This document shows positions 24,002 through 30,581 of a stretch of DNA of 64,000 nucleotides, one piece after another. Position 1 is the first letter of the stretch. Each line of letters begins with the position of its first letter. The notes below the pieces were generated by a model. It was not told where the DNA came from. It did no database searches and saw nothing but the letters and a program-made list of their open reading frames with translations. The position numbers and the translations under genes are program-made. Origin of the DNA: Oscillospiraceae bacterium (lineage in GTDB: Bacteria > Bacillota > Clostridia > Oscillospirales > Ruminococcaceae); NCBI GenBank assembly GCA_017468365.1, contig JAFUIS010000009.1, positions 1 to 64,000 on the forward strand. The letters are read 5' to 3'.

Positions 24002-24056
24002 ATTATACTCGCATAAATATTCATTGTCAACCCCTTTTTATGAATATTTATTCGTT
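24002..24056 (-). promoter_or_regulatory. Consensus promoter with two ARG-box-like sites
   Basis: On the minus strand TTGACA (24025-24030), 17 bp and TATAAT (24002-24007) are a perfect promoter for the amino-acid transporter. TGAATATTTATTCG (24041-24054, plus) closely fits the ArgR/AhrC box TGAATNNNNATTCA. A second copy, with one change in the last half, lies inverted in the spacer (24010-24023). This placement would let an ArgR hexamer block transcription when arginine is high. Confidence 0.65.
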
Positions 24057-24358
24057 TTTACCTTTTGACTACAACCCTCAACACTTTGCCGTGTGTTTTG
24101 TGCAAATTCCACATAAAACCCATATATATTAAAGATATTCGGCGGTTTTATCCCGCTGCAGGCTGTTTTTGCATATGCAAAACAAAATGTATAAATACAC
24201 AACTTTCATTCTTTCTATGTATACTACGCCCTTTTTTACATTAAAATCGGTGTAATAATTTGATTATCTTTTCTTATATTAAACAGCCGGTTTCGTAATA
24301 ATTGCCATAAAATCATTAAAAAAACGTAAAAAATGATACATTTTTGACATTTTGGTTA
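24057..24358. other. AT-rich gap between the transporter and rex with two palindromes
   Basis: No gene is visible. TTTTGCATATGCAAAA (24167-24182) is a perfect 16-bp palindrome and TGTATAAATACA (24188-24199) is a second short one. Neither is followed by a T run. They may be binding sites for unknown regulators. Confidence 0.5.
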
Positions 24359-24387
24359 TTGCAAAAATCCTTTCTTGCCTATATAAT
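24359..24387 (+). promoter_or_regulatory. rex promoter
   Basis: TTGCAA (24359-24364), 17 bp and TATAAT (24382-24387) lie 55 bp before the ATG. No clear Rex-type TTGTTAA...TTAACAA site is visible here. Confidence 0.7.
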
Positions 24388-24441
24388 ATCTTATATATGT
24401 TAATTCGATTTAGTGCGGCTTTTCCGCCAAGGAGGAAAATC

Positions 24442-25086
24442 ATGGGAATCAATCCTCAGGATAAAAAAGCTCTTTCCGACGCTCTTGCAAGACGTCTTCC
24501 CGCTTATTACCGTCATGTTTGCATCATGCTTGCCGAAGGCAAACAGACCATAACTTCCAGCGAACTTGCAAAAAAAGTCGGCAACACCAGCGCTCAGGTC
24601 CGTCAGGACTTCTTCACCTGCGGCGGTGTTGAAAACTATCATCCCGATACCCTTAAAGACTGGCTTTCCGGTCTTCTCGGAATCAAAAAAGAACATCACA
24701 TGGTCGTTATCGGCGCCGGAAACCTCGGCCGTGCTATCATAAGCTTTAAGGATTTCAATACCGACGGTTTCTTTATTGATGCGGTTTTTGACAACAACCT
24801 TATGCTCGACGGAATGCAGATCTGCGGAATTCCGATCCTTCCCGCAACTTCTCTTGAAGATTATCTTTCCGCCAACAAAGTCGACATCGTCGTCATCACC
24901 ACCCCCGCAAGCGTTGCGGAAGAAATCCTTGAAAAATCCGTAAAATGCGGCGTAAAAGGAATCTGGAACTTTGCTCCCGTTGACCTTCGCTCCAACGAAA
25001 ACATCGAAGTCCAGAACGTTCACCTCAGCGACAGCCTTCTTACCCTTTCCTTCCGCATGAACGAAAAAAACAACTGGAAAGAATAA
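24442..25086 (+). CDS. rex: Redox-sensing transcriptional repressor Rex
   Basis: A 214-residue NADH/NAD+-sensing repressor that controls fermentation genes in many Firmicutes. The N-terminal winged helix contains RLPAYYRHVCIMLAEGKQTI and VRQDFFTCGG. The Rossmann domain has VVIGAGNLGRAI and FIDAVFDNN. AAGGAGG precedes the ATG at 24442; the frame is open for 30 codons upstream, but those lack a ribosome site. It stands alone under its own promoter and terminates at a hairpin shared with DUF523. Targets in this window are not evident. Confidence 0.96.
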   Translation: MGINPQDKKALSDALARRLPAYYRHVCIMLAEGKQTITSSELAKKVGNTSAQVRQDFFTCGGVENYHPDTLKDWLSGLLGIKKEHHMVVIGAGNLGRAIISFKDFNTDGFFIDAVFDNNLMLDGMQICGIPILPATSLEDYLSANKVDIVVITTPASVAEEILEKSVKCGVKGIWNFAPVDLRSNENIEVQNVHLSDSLLTLSFRMNEKNNWKE

Positions 25087-25099
25087 CAGCCAAAAAAGT

Positions 25100-25128
25100 A
25101 AAAAGCACCGCAAAGCGGTGCTTTTTTT
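25100..25128. terminator. Bidirectional terminator between rex and DUF523
   Basis: AAAAGCACCG-CAAAG-CGGTGCTTTTTTT, third copy of the same core in this window. Confidence 0.9.
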
Positions 25129-25136
25129 GTTTTTTA

Positions 25137-25565
25137 TTAAAGTTTTTCAATTTCGCTTTCGCCGAATACTTCAAACCCGTTTTCCAAAAGGAGTGCGGCG
25201 GTTTTTCCAAAGCCTTTGATAAGTCCGCCGTCGAACTTTCCGTTATGGATCATTCCGCTTCCGCAGGACGGACTTTTTTCTTTAAGAAGCGCCTTTTTGC
25301 AGCCAAAAAGCCTTCCCAGGCGAAGCACCTCTTCGGCGCCTTTTATATATTGGGCGGTGACGTCTTTTCCCTTTTCTGTAAGCACCTTTTCGCCCACTAT
25401 TTCAGCCGGGTCCCTTGGGGTTGAAAGTCCTCCCATTATCTCGGCGCAAACCGGAACGAGTTCGTATTTATCCATAAGCTTTTCAATTCCGTCAAGGGGT
25501 TTGCTTTTTCCGTCATATCGGCACGAAACTCCGAGAAGGCAGGCACTTATAAGCAGTTTTTCCAT
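25137..25565 (-). CDS. DUF523 family protein
   Basis: A 142-residue protein of the DUF523 family, function unknown. It opens with LISACLLGVSCRYDGKSK and has CAEIMGGLSTPRDPAEIV and KEKSPSCGSG. The conserved cysteines in these blocks hint at a metal or redox site. AAAGGAGAAAACAC precedes ATG 25565. It sits alone between rex and a small membrane gene, with an inverted repeat just upstream. Confidence 0.88.
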   Translation of the reverse strand: MEKLLISACLLGVSCRYDGKSKPLDGIEKLMDKYELVPVCAEIMGGLSTPRDPAEIVGEKVLTEKGKDVTAQYIKGAEEVLRLGRLFGCKKALLKEKSPSCGSGMIHNGKFDGGLIKGFGKTAALLLENGFEVFGESEIEKL

Positions 25566-25593
25566 GTGTTTTCTCCTTTGAGCACGGGGCTTT

Positions 25594-25620
25594 GGTTTTG
25601 AGCACCGCATGCTCAAAACC
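25594..25620. repeat. Inverted repeat GGTTTTGAGCA/TGCTCAAAACC
   Basis: Perfect 11-bp arms around CCGCA, just upstream of DUF523. On the minus strand it would sit in the 5' leader or promoter of that gene. It contains the GAGCA/TGCTC motif that recurs in this window. Confidence 0.65.
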
Positions 25621-25640
25621 TTATACCATAATGATACAAT

Positions 25641-25675
25641 AAAAAAGCCGCCGGGTCAACGGCGGCAGTTTTTAT
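25641..25675 (-). terminator. Terminator of the six-gene importer/adaptor operon
   Basis: GCCGCCG and CGGCGGC pair, with A6 before and T5 after on the plus strand, working in both directions. The stem ends just downstream of the last small membrane gene. Confidence 0.8.
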
Positions 25676-25968
25676 TTTTTCTTTGATCTGAACAAAAGCC
25701 AGCCGACACCGATTGCCGCAAGGCATATGGCGGCTGCGGAAATTTCGAGAAAAATCGCAAGGCCGCGAAGGTCAAGAAACCCTCCGGAATTTCCTATTAT
25801 CTTAAAAGGGATAAGCGCCAAAAACGCCGCCGGCGCAGAGAATGGAATAAATCTTAAAAACTTGCGTTTTGTTTTCGCGCAAAGAAGATACTCCGCCGCA
25901 GCGAGCAAAACAAAAACCATAACCGCCGCAATAATAAGGGTGTAATCCGTTCCGTTATGGCTGAGCAT
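25672..25968 (-). CDS. Small membrane protein, three predicted helices
   Basis: A 98-residue hydrophobic protein. Helices are predicted at about 8-30, 38-58 and 66-92, and a basic RSKKK tail follows. GGGAGTGAGAAAA precedes ATG 25968; three codons upstream the frame stays open. The start overlaps the end of the MacB-like gene nearly, with a 5-bp gap, so it is the last gene of the importer/adaptor operon. I do not recognise a family. It could be a subunit or chaperone of the membrane complex. Confidence 0.7.
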   Translation of the reverse strand: MLSHNGTDYTLIIAAVMVFVLLAAAEYLLCAKTKRKFLRFIPFSAPAAFLALIPFKIIGNSGGFLDLRGLAIFLEISAAAICLAAIGVGWLLFRSKKK

Positions 25969-25973
25969 TTTTC

Positions 25974-27038
25974 TCACTCCCTGTTTTTAAGTTTCCGCTC
26001 TCTTTCATAAAGCTTGTCGTTATATCTGTCATAAATAGCGGTGGATTTTTCTTTCACCGCGTCCGCAAGCTTTTTGCCGTAGATTTTTCCGTATTCGCGG
26101 AAAAGCACCGCCGCATAAACGACCGGCGCTATGGCAAAAGTGATTCCCAGAACAAGAAGCGCCGCGCAGTAATCTTCCGTAAGGCGTGCGGCGTTTTCCC
26201 ATTCGGGAAAAACGATTCCGTCGGTACGCATGGAGCGGCTTCCGAAAGAAGAAGCGACGTCAGCTATCGCGCCCGCTTCATAACGTCTTCCCACGTCGAT
26301 TATTTCGCAGTTTTCGGAAGGAAAGTTTTCCTTCGTTATGTTCATGGCAAAATTCTTTACCGGGTCGGGAATGACTGCTTCGTAACAGTCGATGCCGGTC
26401 TTGGTCATTCCGGCAAGCTTTTCATAGGACATATAAAGTCCGCCGTTCAAAGTTTTTGCCTTTTTGCTTGCAAAATCGTCCTCGGGTTCAATAACTCCCG
26501 CCACAATAAAGCGCTGTCCTTCAATAAGAAGCTCCATTCCGGCAACGTCAGTGGCACCGAAAAGGGTCCAGGCAAGTTCCTTATCAAGAACGACTTTGTC
26601 TTTCATAAGGTCGCTTCCGCTTATGTAGCTTCCGCTGTGAAGGTAATATGGGTGGAAGAAAAAGAAATCCCCGCCGATACCCACTGCGTTGACCTTTGCG
26701 TTTCCGCGAAGGGTCGAGGTGCTGACCATTCCGGTGCCGCAATAGGCATAGTTCCAGAGTTGCGCGCCCTCTTTTGCCGTAAGTGAAGCTTCGGTAAGCT
26801 TTGAATCCACCGTTTTTCCAAAGGTGAAAACGTCGCTCTCGTCGATTTTTTCGTTCACCGGCATAAAACAGGAAACGTAGGAATAAAAAAGCTCATTCTC
26901 CCCAGCCCAGACTTTTGCGCTGTCAACATAGCTGAGCGTTCCGGCAACGATATTATAAAGCACTATGCAGGCCGCCGCCAGCAAAAGGAATCCCGCGCTG
27001 ACAAAAAGCGGCAGTTTATGTTCTTTAAGCCGGTTCAT
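25974..27038 (-). CDS. Truncated MacB-like membrane protein (periplasmic core domain, two membrane helices)
   Basis: A 354-residue protein. An N-terminal membrane helix (about 10-33) is followed by a large extracellular domain with VVLDKELAWTLFGATDVAGMELLIEGQRFIVAGVIEPE, the core motif of MacB_PCD domains of FtsX/MacB transporters. A single C-terminal helix (about 293-315) and a charged cytoplasmic tail close it. Normal MacB permeases have four membrane helices and a partner ATPase; neither the extra helices nor an ATPase is present here. It lies 11 bp after the HlyD-type gene. Transport, sensing or scaffolding are all possible. Confidence 0.8.
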   Translation of the reverse strand: MNRLKEHKLPLFVSAGFLLLAAACIVLYNIVAGTLSYVDSAKVWAGENELFYSYVSCFMPVNEKIDESDVFTFGKTVDSKLTEASLTAKEGAQLWNYAYCGTGMVSTSTLRGNAKVNAVGIGGDFFFFHPYYLHSGSYISGSDLMKDKVVLDKELAWTLFGATDVAGMELLIEGQRFIVAGVIEPEDDFASKKAKTLNGGLYMSYEKLAGMTKTGIDCYEAVIPDPVKNFAMNITKENFPSENCEIIDVGRRYEAGAIADVASSFGSRSMRTDGIVFPEWENAARLTEDYCAALLVLGITFAIAPVVYAAVLFREYGKIYGKKLADAVKEKSTAIYDRYNDKLYERERKLKNRE

Positions 27039-27049
27039 AAGGTCACTCC

Positions 27050-28762
27050 TCAGCCTTCGGCCATTCTTACAAGCATTCCGGATTCGATAGGTGCAGAAGC
27101 GGTGGTGATGACGTATTCGCCGTTTCCGATTCCGGAAACCGCGGAGTTGACATCGTCGGATTCAATGACCTGAACGTCTACTCTGGTTGCGGAATATCTG
27201 TTTCCAAGGGGGCTGTTCTTTGTGGTAAGAACGAGCACGAAACTTCCGTTGCTGTCGCTTCTTACGGCACTGTTGGGAACGATTGCATCAAAATTCCTGC
27301 TGCGCTGGCCGATTGAAATATCCACGTTCATTCCGGGTTCGATATCGCCGGAAAGTTCAAAAATAAGAATTTTGTTTCTTCCGCCGCTTTGAGCATCGTT
27401 CTTTATCTCTTTGAGCACGGCTTTTATCTGGCTTCCCCACCAATATGTGCTCACTTCGGCGGTATCGCCTACAGAAACCTTTTTCGCCTGCTCAGAAGTT
27501 ACGTTGACTCCGACGGTGTAACCCCTGTCGGAAAGTTCGATGACGGCGATGGGCATTCCGGCTTCGGCAACTTCGCCCGCTTTTACGTTAAGTTCCGAAA
27601 CGGTTCCGCCGACTTTTGCGGTAATTTCGTTTCCGGTTTCTCCGCCGGAAAGTTCGGCTACTTTTTCGCGAAGTCTTTCAATTTCCTTTTTCTTCTGTTC
27701 AAGAGAAAGGTCCTCAAGTTTTTCGTCTATTTCGCCGTCTTCCATTGCCATTCTCAAAGCCTCGCGGGCATTGTCATAGGCATCCTGCGCCGCATCAACA
27801 AGGTCAAGGGCTGCATCATAGCTTTGTCCGGCATATTTTCCGTATTTTGCTTTTTCGCTGTCAAGTTTTTTCTGAGCCTCGTTAACGGCGTTTTCTGCCG
27901 CAACGTACTGGTTATAAAGTTCGTTATATTCGTTGGGGTTTCCGGTTTCGGAATCGTTGGGAATGTTGAGTGCGCCGAGCTTTGCTTCATAATCCGCCAC
28001 CGCTCTGTTCCAGGAATCGACGCTGTATTGGGCGTTCTGGAGTTTTTCGTTGGCGGTTTTCCATTCGTCGCTTGCGGTATCGGTTATTTTGGCAAGTTCC
28101 GCAGCGCAGTTATCGCGTTCCGCAGTCCATGCGGCAAGTTTTTCTTTTGCATCCGCAAGAAGGACTTTAAGGCTTTTTACCTCTTCGGATTCTTCCGCAC
28201 CCTCCAGTTTTTCAAGGTGGGTTTTAAGTTCGTTAAGTTTTGCGGTCTTGCCTTCAAGGTCGGTTTCGGCTGCACTTATAGCTTTGTCTGCCGCGGCAAT
28301 ATTGCTTGCGTTGGCTCTGGCATCGGAAAGAGCTTCTCTTGCGTCCTCCACTGCTCTTGTTTCGGAAGAATATTTGTCTCTTCCGGCAGTGATGACAGCT
28401 CTTTCATATTCGATTTCAGCGGTTTCAAGAGAAAGTTTCGCCGCGTCAAGTTCGGCGCTGTCGCCCTCGCCAAGAATGAAAAGAACGTCGCCGGCGGCAA
28501 CGGTCTGACCTACCTGAACGAAAACGGTCTCTATTTTTCTGCTCTGCTCGGTTTCAACAACGTATTCCTCGTTGGCGGTAACGGTTCCGCTTCCGCGAAT
28601 CTTCGCGTTGATGCTTCCGCTCATAACGTACTGGGTCGAAACTTCGGGAAGGGAATGATTCATAAAAGTATTCGAGAAAAAGGTGAGCACCAGCATCACG
28701 CTCAAAAAAATGATCGCGGCGTTTTTGACCCATTCTCTTTTTTTCACTGTTGTTTCTGCCAT
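27050..28762 (-). CDS. HlyD/RND-type membrane adaptor (MFP family)
   Basis: A 570-residue adaptor. One membrane helix near the N-terminus (about 15-33) anchors it. A split lipoyl-like region (SGSINAKIRGSGTVTANEEYVV, then VQVGQTVAAGDVLFILGEGD) frames a long coiled coil rich in Ala, Glu and Lys (about 105-375). The second lipoyl half (ITAKVGGTVSELNVKAGEVAEAG) and a beta-barrel region follow. Members usually link export machines to the outside. The start overlaps the upstream permease gene by 4 bp, so it is translated with a sugar-type importer. Its family has not, to my knowledge, been assigned a role in import. Confidence 0.88.
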   Translation of the reverse strand: MAETTVKKREWVKNAAIIFLSVMLVLTFFSNTFMNHSLPEVSTQYVMSGSINAKIRGSGTVTANEEYVVETEQSRKIETVFVQVGQTVAAGDVLFILGEGDSAELDAAKLSLETAEIEYERAVITAGRDKYSSETRAVEDAREALSDARANASNIAAADKAISAAETDLEGKTAKLNELKTHLEKLEGAEESEEVKSLKVLLADAKEKLAAWTAERDNCAAELAKITDTASDEWKTANEKLQNAQYSVDSWNRAVADYEAKLGALNIPNDSETGNPNEYNELYNQYVAAENAVNEAQKKLDSEKAKYGKYAGQSYDAALDLVDAAQDAYDNAREALRMAMEDGEIDEKLEDLSLEQKKKEIERLREKVAELSGGETGNEITAKVGGTVSELNVKAGEVAEAGMPIAVIELSDRGYTVGVNVTSEQAKKVSVGDTAEVSTYWWGSQIKAVLKEIKNDAQSGGRNKILIFELSGDIEPGMNVDISIGQRSRNFDAIVPNSAVRSDSNGSFVLVLTTKNSPLGNRYSATRVDVQVIESDDVNSAVSGIGNGEYVITTASAPIESGMLVRMAEG

Positions 28763-28767
28763 GGTTT

Positions 28768-29652
28768 TCATCCTTTCACCGAGCCCTGATGCGCAATACC
28801 TTCAACAAGGTATTCCTCGCCGTGGAGGAAGAGCAAAAGCGTCGGAATCATATATATTGTGGCAACGGCAAAGGCAATTCCCACCTCGCCGGCGTTTATC
28901 TGGGAAAGATAGACCGAAAGCGGCTGCTGCGCCGCATCCGGAAGAAGGATTATGGGCTGTTCGACCATGTTCCAATAATCTATGAATACGAGTATCGCAA
29001 TGGAATAAAGGGCGCTTCGGCACTGGGGAAGGCATATCCTCGTAAAAATCTGCCATTCGCCCGCTCCGTCAAGCTTTGCCGCTTCGATAAGCGATTTCGG
29101 AATCCTTCGCATGAACTTTGTGAGAAGGAAAACCGAGAACGGAGCGAAAATTCCCGGGAAAATTATTGCCCAGCGGGTGTTGAGTATCCCGACCCATTCG
29201 CTTACAAGATAGTTCGGAACAAGGGTGACCTGATAGGGCATCAGCATGAGTATCACGTAGAAAAAGAACATGAAATTGCGGAATTTTCCTCTCCAGCGGG
29301 TAAAGCCGTAAGCCGCAAGTGCCGCCGTTCCCACCTGAAGAAGAACTATCGGCACAACCAGGATGACCGAGTTCCAGAACTTGAAAAGATAGTCCGGGCT
29401 TTTAATAAGTCCCGTTATGTACTGCGAAAGGCTCACCTTGTCCGGAATGAATTTTAATGTGACCGAATCGGCGATATAGGTTTTGCTGTCGCTTGTCATG
29501 TTGGAAAAAATCATTCCGTAGTTTGCGTTTATTTCGCTTTGTTCCATAAAGGAGTTTGTTATGGTGAGCACCGTCGGAAGAAGGAAAAGAATCGCAAAAA
29601 CCGCGGAAATTATGAACATGGCAAAGCGTCCGAAATATTTTTTCTTTTTCAT
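28768..29652 (-). CDS. Carbohydrate ABC transporter permease (MalG type)
   Basis: A 294-residue permease of the MalFG class with six helices. The EAA loop reads IEAAKLDGAGEWQIFTRICLPQCRSALYSIA, and FLLTKFMRRIPKSL precedes it. N-terminal basic KKKKYFGR and RNA-like spacing are normal. It abuts the MalF-type gene (shared base at 29652) and overlaps the HlyD gene by a few bases. No ATPase is encoded; MalFG importers of Firmicutes often borrow a shared MsiK-like ATPase. Confidence 0.93.
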   Translation of the reverse strand: MKKKKYFGRFAMFIISAVFAILFLLPTVLTITNSFMEQSEINANYGMIFSNMTSDSKTYIADSVTLKFIPDKVSLSQYITGLIKSPDYLFKFWNSVILVVPIVLLQVGTAALAAYGFTRWRGKFRNFMFFFYVILMLMPYQVTLVPNYLVSEWVGILNTRWAIIFPGIFAPFSVFLLTKFMRRIPKSLIEAAKLDGAGEWQIFTRICLPQCRSALYSIAILVFIDYWNMVEQPIILLPDAAQQPLSVYLSQINAGEVGIAFAVATIYMIPTLLLFLHGEEYLVEGIAHQGSVKG

Positions 29653-30581
29653 CAGCCTTCCACGTCCTTTCCGAAAGCATCCTCGATTTTGAAAAGGAGC
29701 GCGATGATGATTACCATCACTATCGCCATAAGGACTGCCGCGGCAGAAAGTTTTTGGTAATCAAGGGACTCAAAGGTGTTGTTCATAAAGTGCTGGAGCA
29801 TATAAAGCCGCTCCACGGGGTATTCGCCGGTGAGAAGATAAATTTCGCGGAAGACCTTGAAGGAATTTATCATCGAAAGAATGGTGACAAAAAGCACCGT
29901 CGGCGAAAGATAGCGAAGCTTTATGGCAAAAAATTTATAGAAAGCGGAAGAGCCTTCGACCTCCGCCGCTTCAAGAAGCTCCTGGGGAATGTTCGCAAGA
30001 GCCGCCATAAAGAGTATCATATTGTAGCCTAAATTTTTCCAAAGATAGAGCATTACTATAACGCCCAGCGCCCATTCGGATTTGAGCCAGTCTATCTTAT
30101 CCGCGCCGAAGAAAAGAAGAACTTCGTTTATGGCGCCGTTGTTATGGAAAAGCACCTGCCAGATAAGCACCACCGATGCAACGGGCACCATCATGGGGCT
30201 TAAAAAGAAGGTTCTGAACTGGCTTTTAAGCGGAATTTTTGCTTCAAGCATCAGCGCAAGGCCGAGAGAAAGCACCACCGCAAGGGGCACCGCGATTATC
30301 GAAAAATCCGCGGTGTTTTTTACGGCGATTTTAAAAGCGGCGTTGTCCAAAACGTTTTGGAAGTTTTCAAGAAAAACGAATTCCGGGTTGATGGGGCTTT
30401 TTATTACGGAATAATAGACTACCACCAGAAACGGAAGAATGAAAAACACAGAAACGCCAAGGACACTCGGTCCCAGGAACATCCAGCTTTGGATAAAATC
30501 CTTGGTTCTGGCGTTAAGACCGAGTATCCGCTCTTTTATGCTTTTTTTCTCTTTTGTTTTGTTATCTTTGTTCGTTGACAT
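29652..30581 (-). CDS. Carbohydrate ABC transporter permease (MalF type)
   Basis: A 309-residue permease with a basic cytoplasmic N-terminus (NKDNKTKEKKSIKERIL) and about six helices starting at SWMFLGPSVLGVSVFFILPF. The EAA loop is LLEAAEVEGSSAFYKFFAIKLRYLSPTVLFV. It overlaps the binding-protein gene by 20 bp and the MalG-type gene by one base. The pair would form the channel for the sugar-type binding protein encoded first in the operon. Confidence 0.93.
   Translation of the reverse strand: MSTNKDNKTKEKKSIKERILGLNARTKDFIQSWMFLGPSVLGVSVFFILPFLVVVYYSVIKSPINPEFVFLENFQNVLDNAAFKIAVKNTADFSIIAVPLAVVLSLGLALMLEAKIPLKSQFRTFFLSPMMVPVASVVLIWQVLFHNNGAINEVLLFFGADKIDWLKSEWALGVIVMLYLWKNLGYNMILFMAALANIPQELLEAAEVEGSSAFYKFFAIKLRYLSPTVLFVTILSMINSFKVFREIYLLTGEYPVERLYMLQHFMNNTFESLDYQKLSAAAVLMAIVMVIIIALLFKIEDAFGKDVEG

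Noticed and set aside
24057..24358. T-box or SAM-type riboswitch upstream of the amino-acid importer
   Set aside because: No T-box sequence, specifier loop or terminator/antiterminator pair is visible; the gap is AT-rich with short palindromes only.
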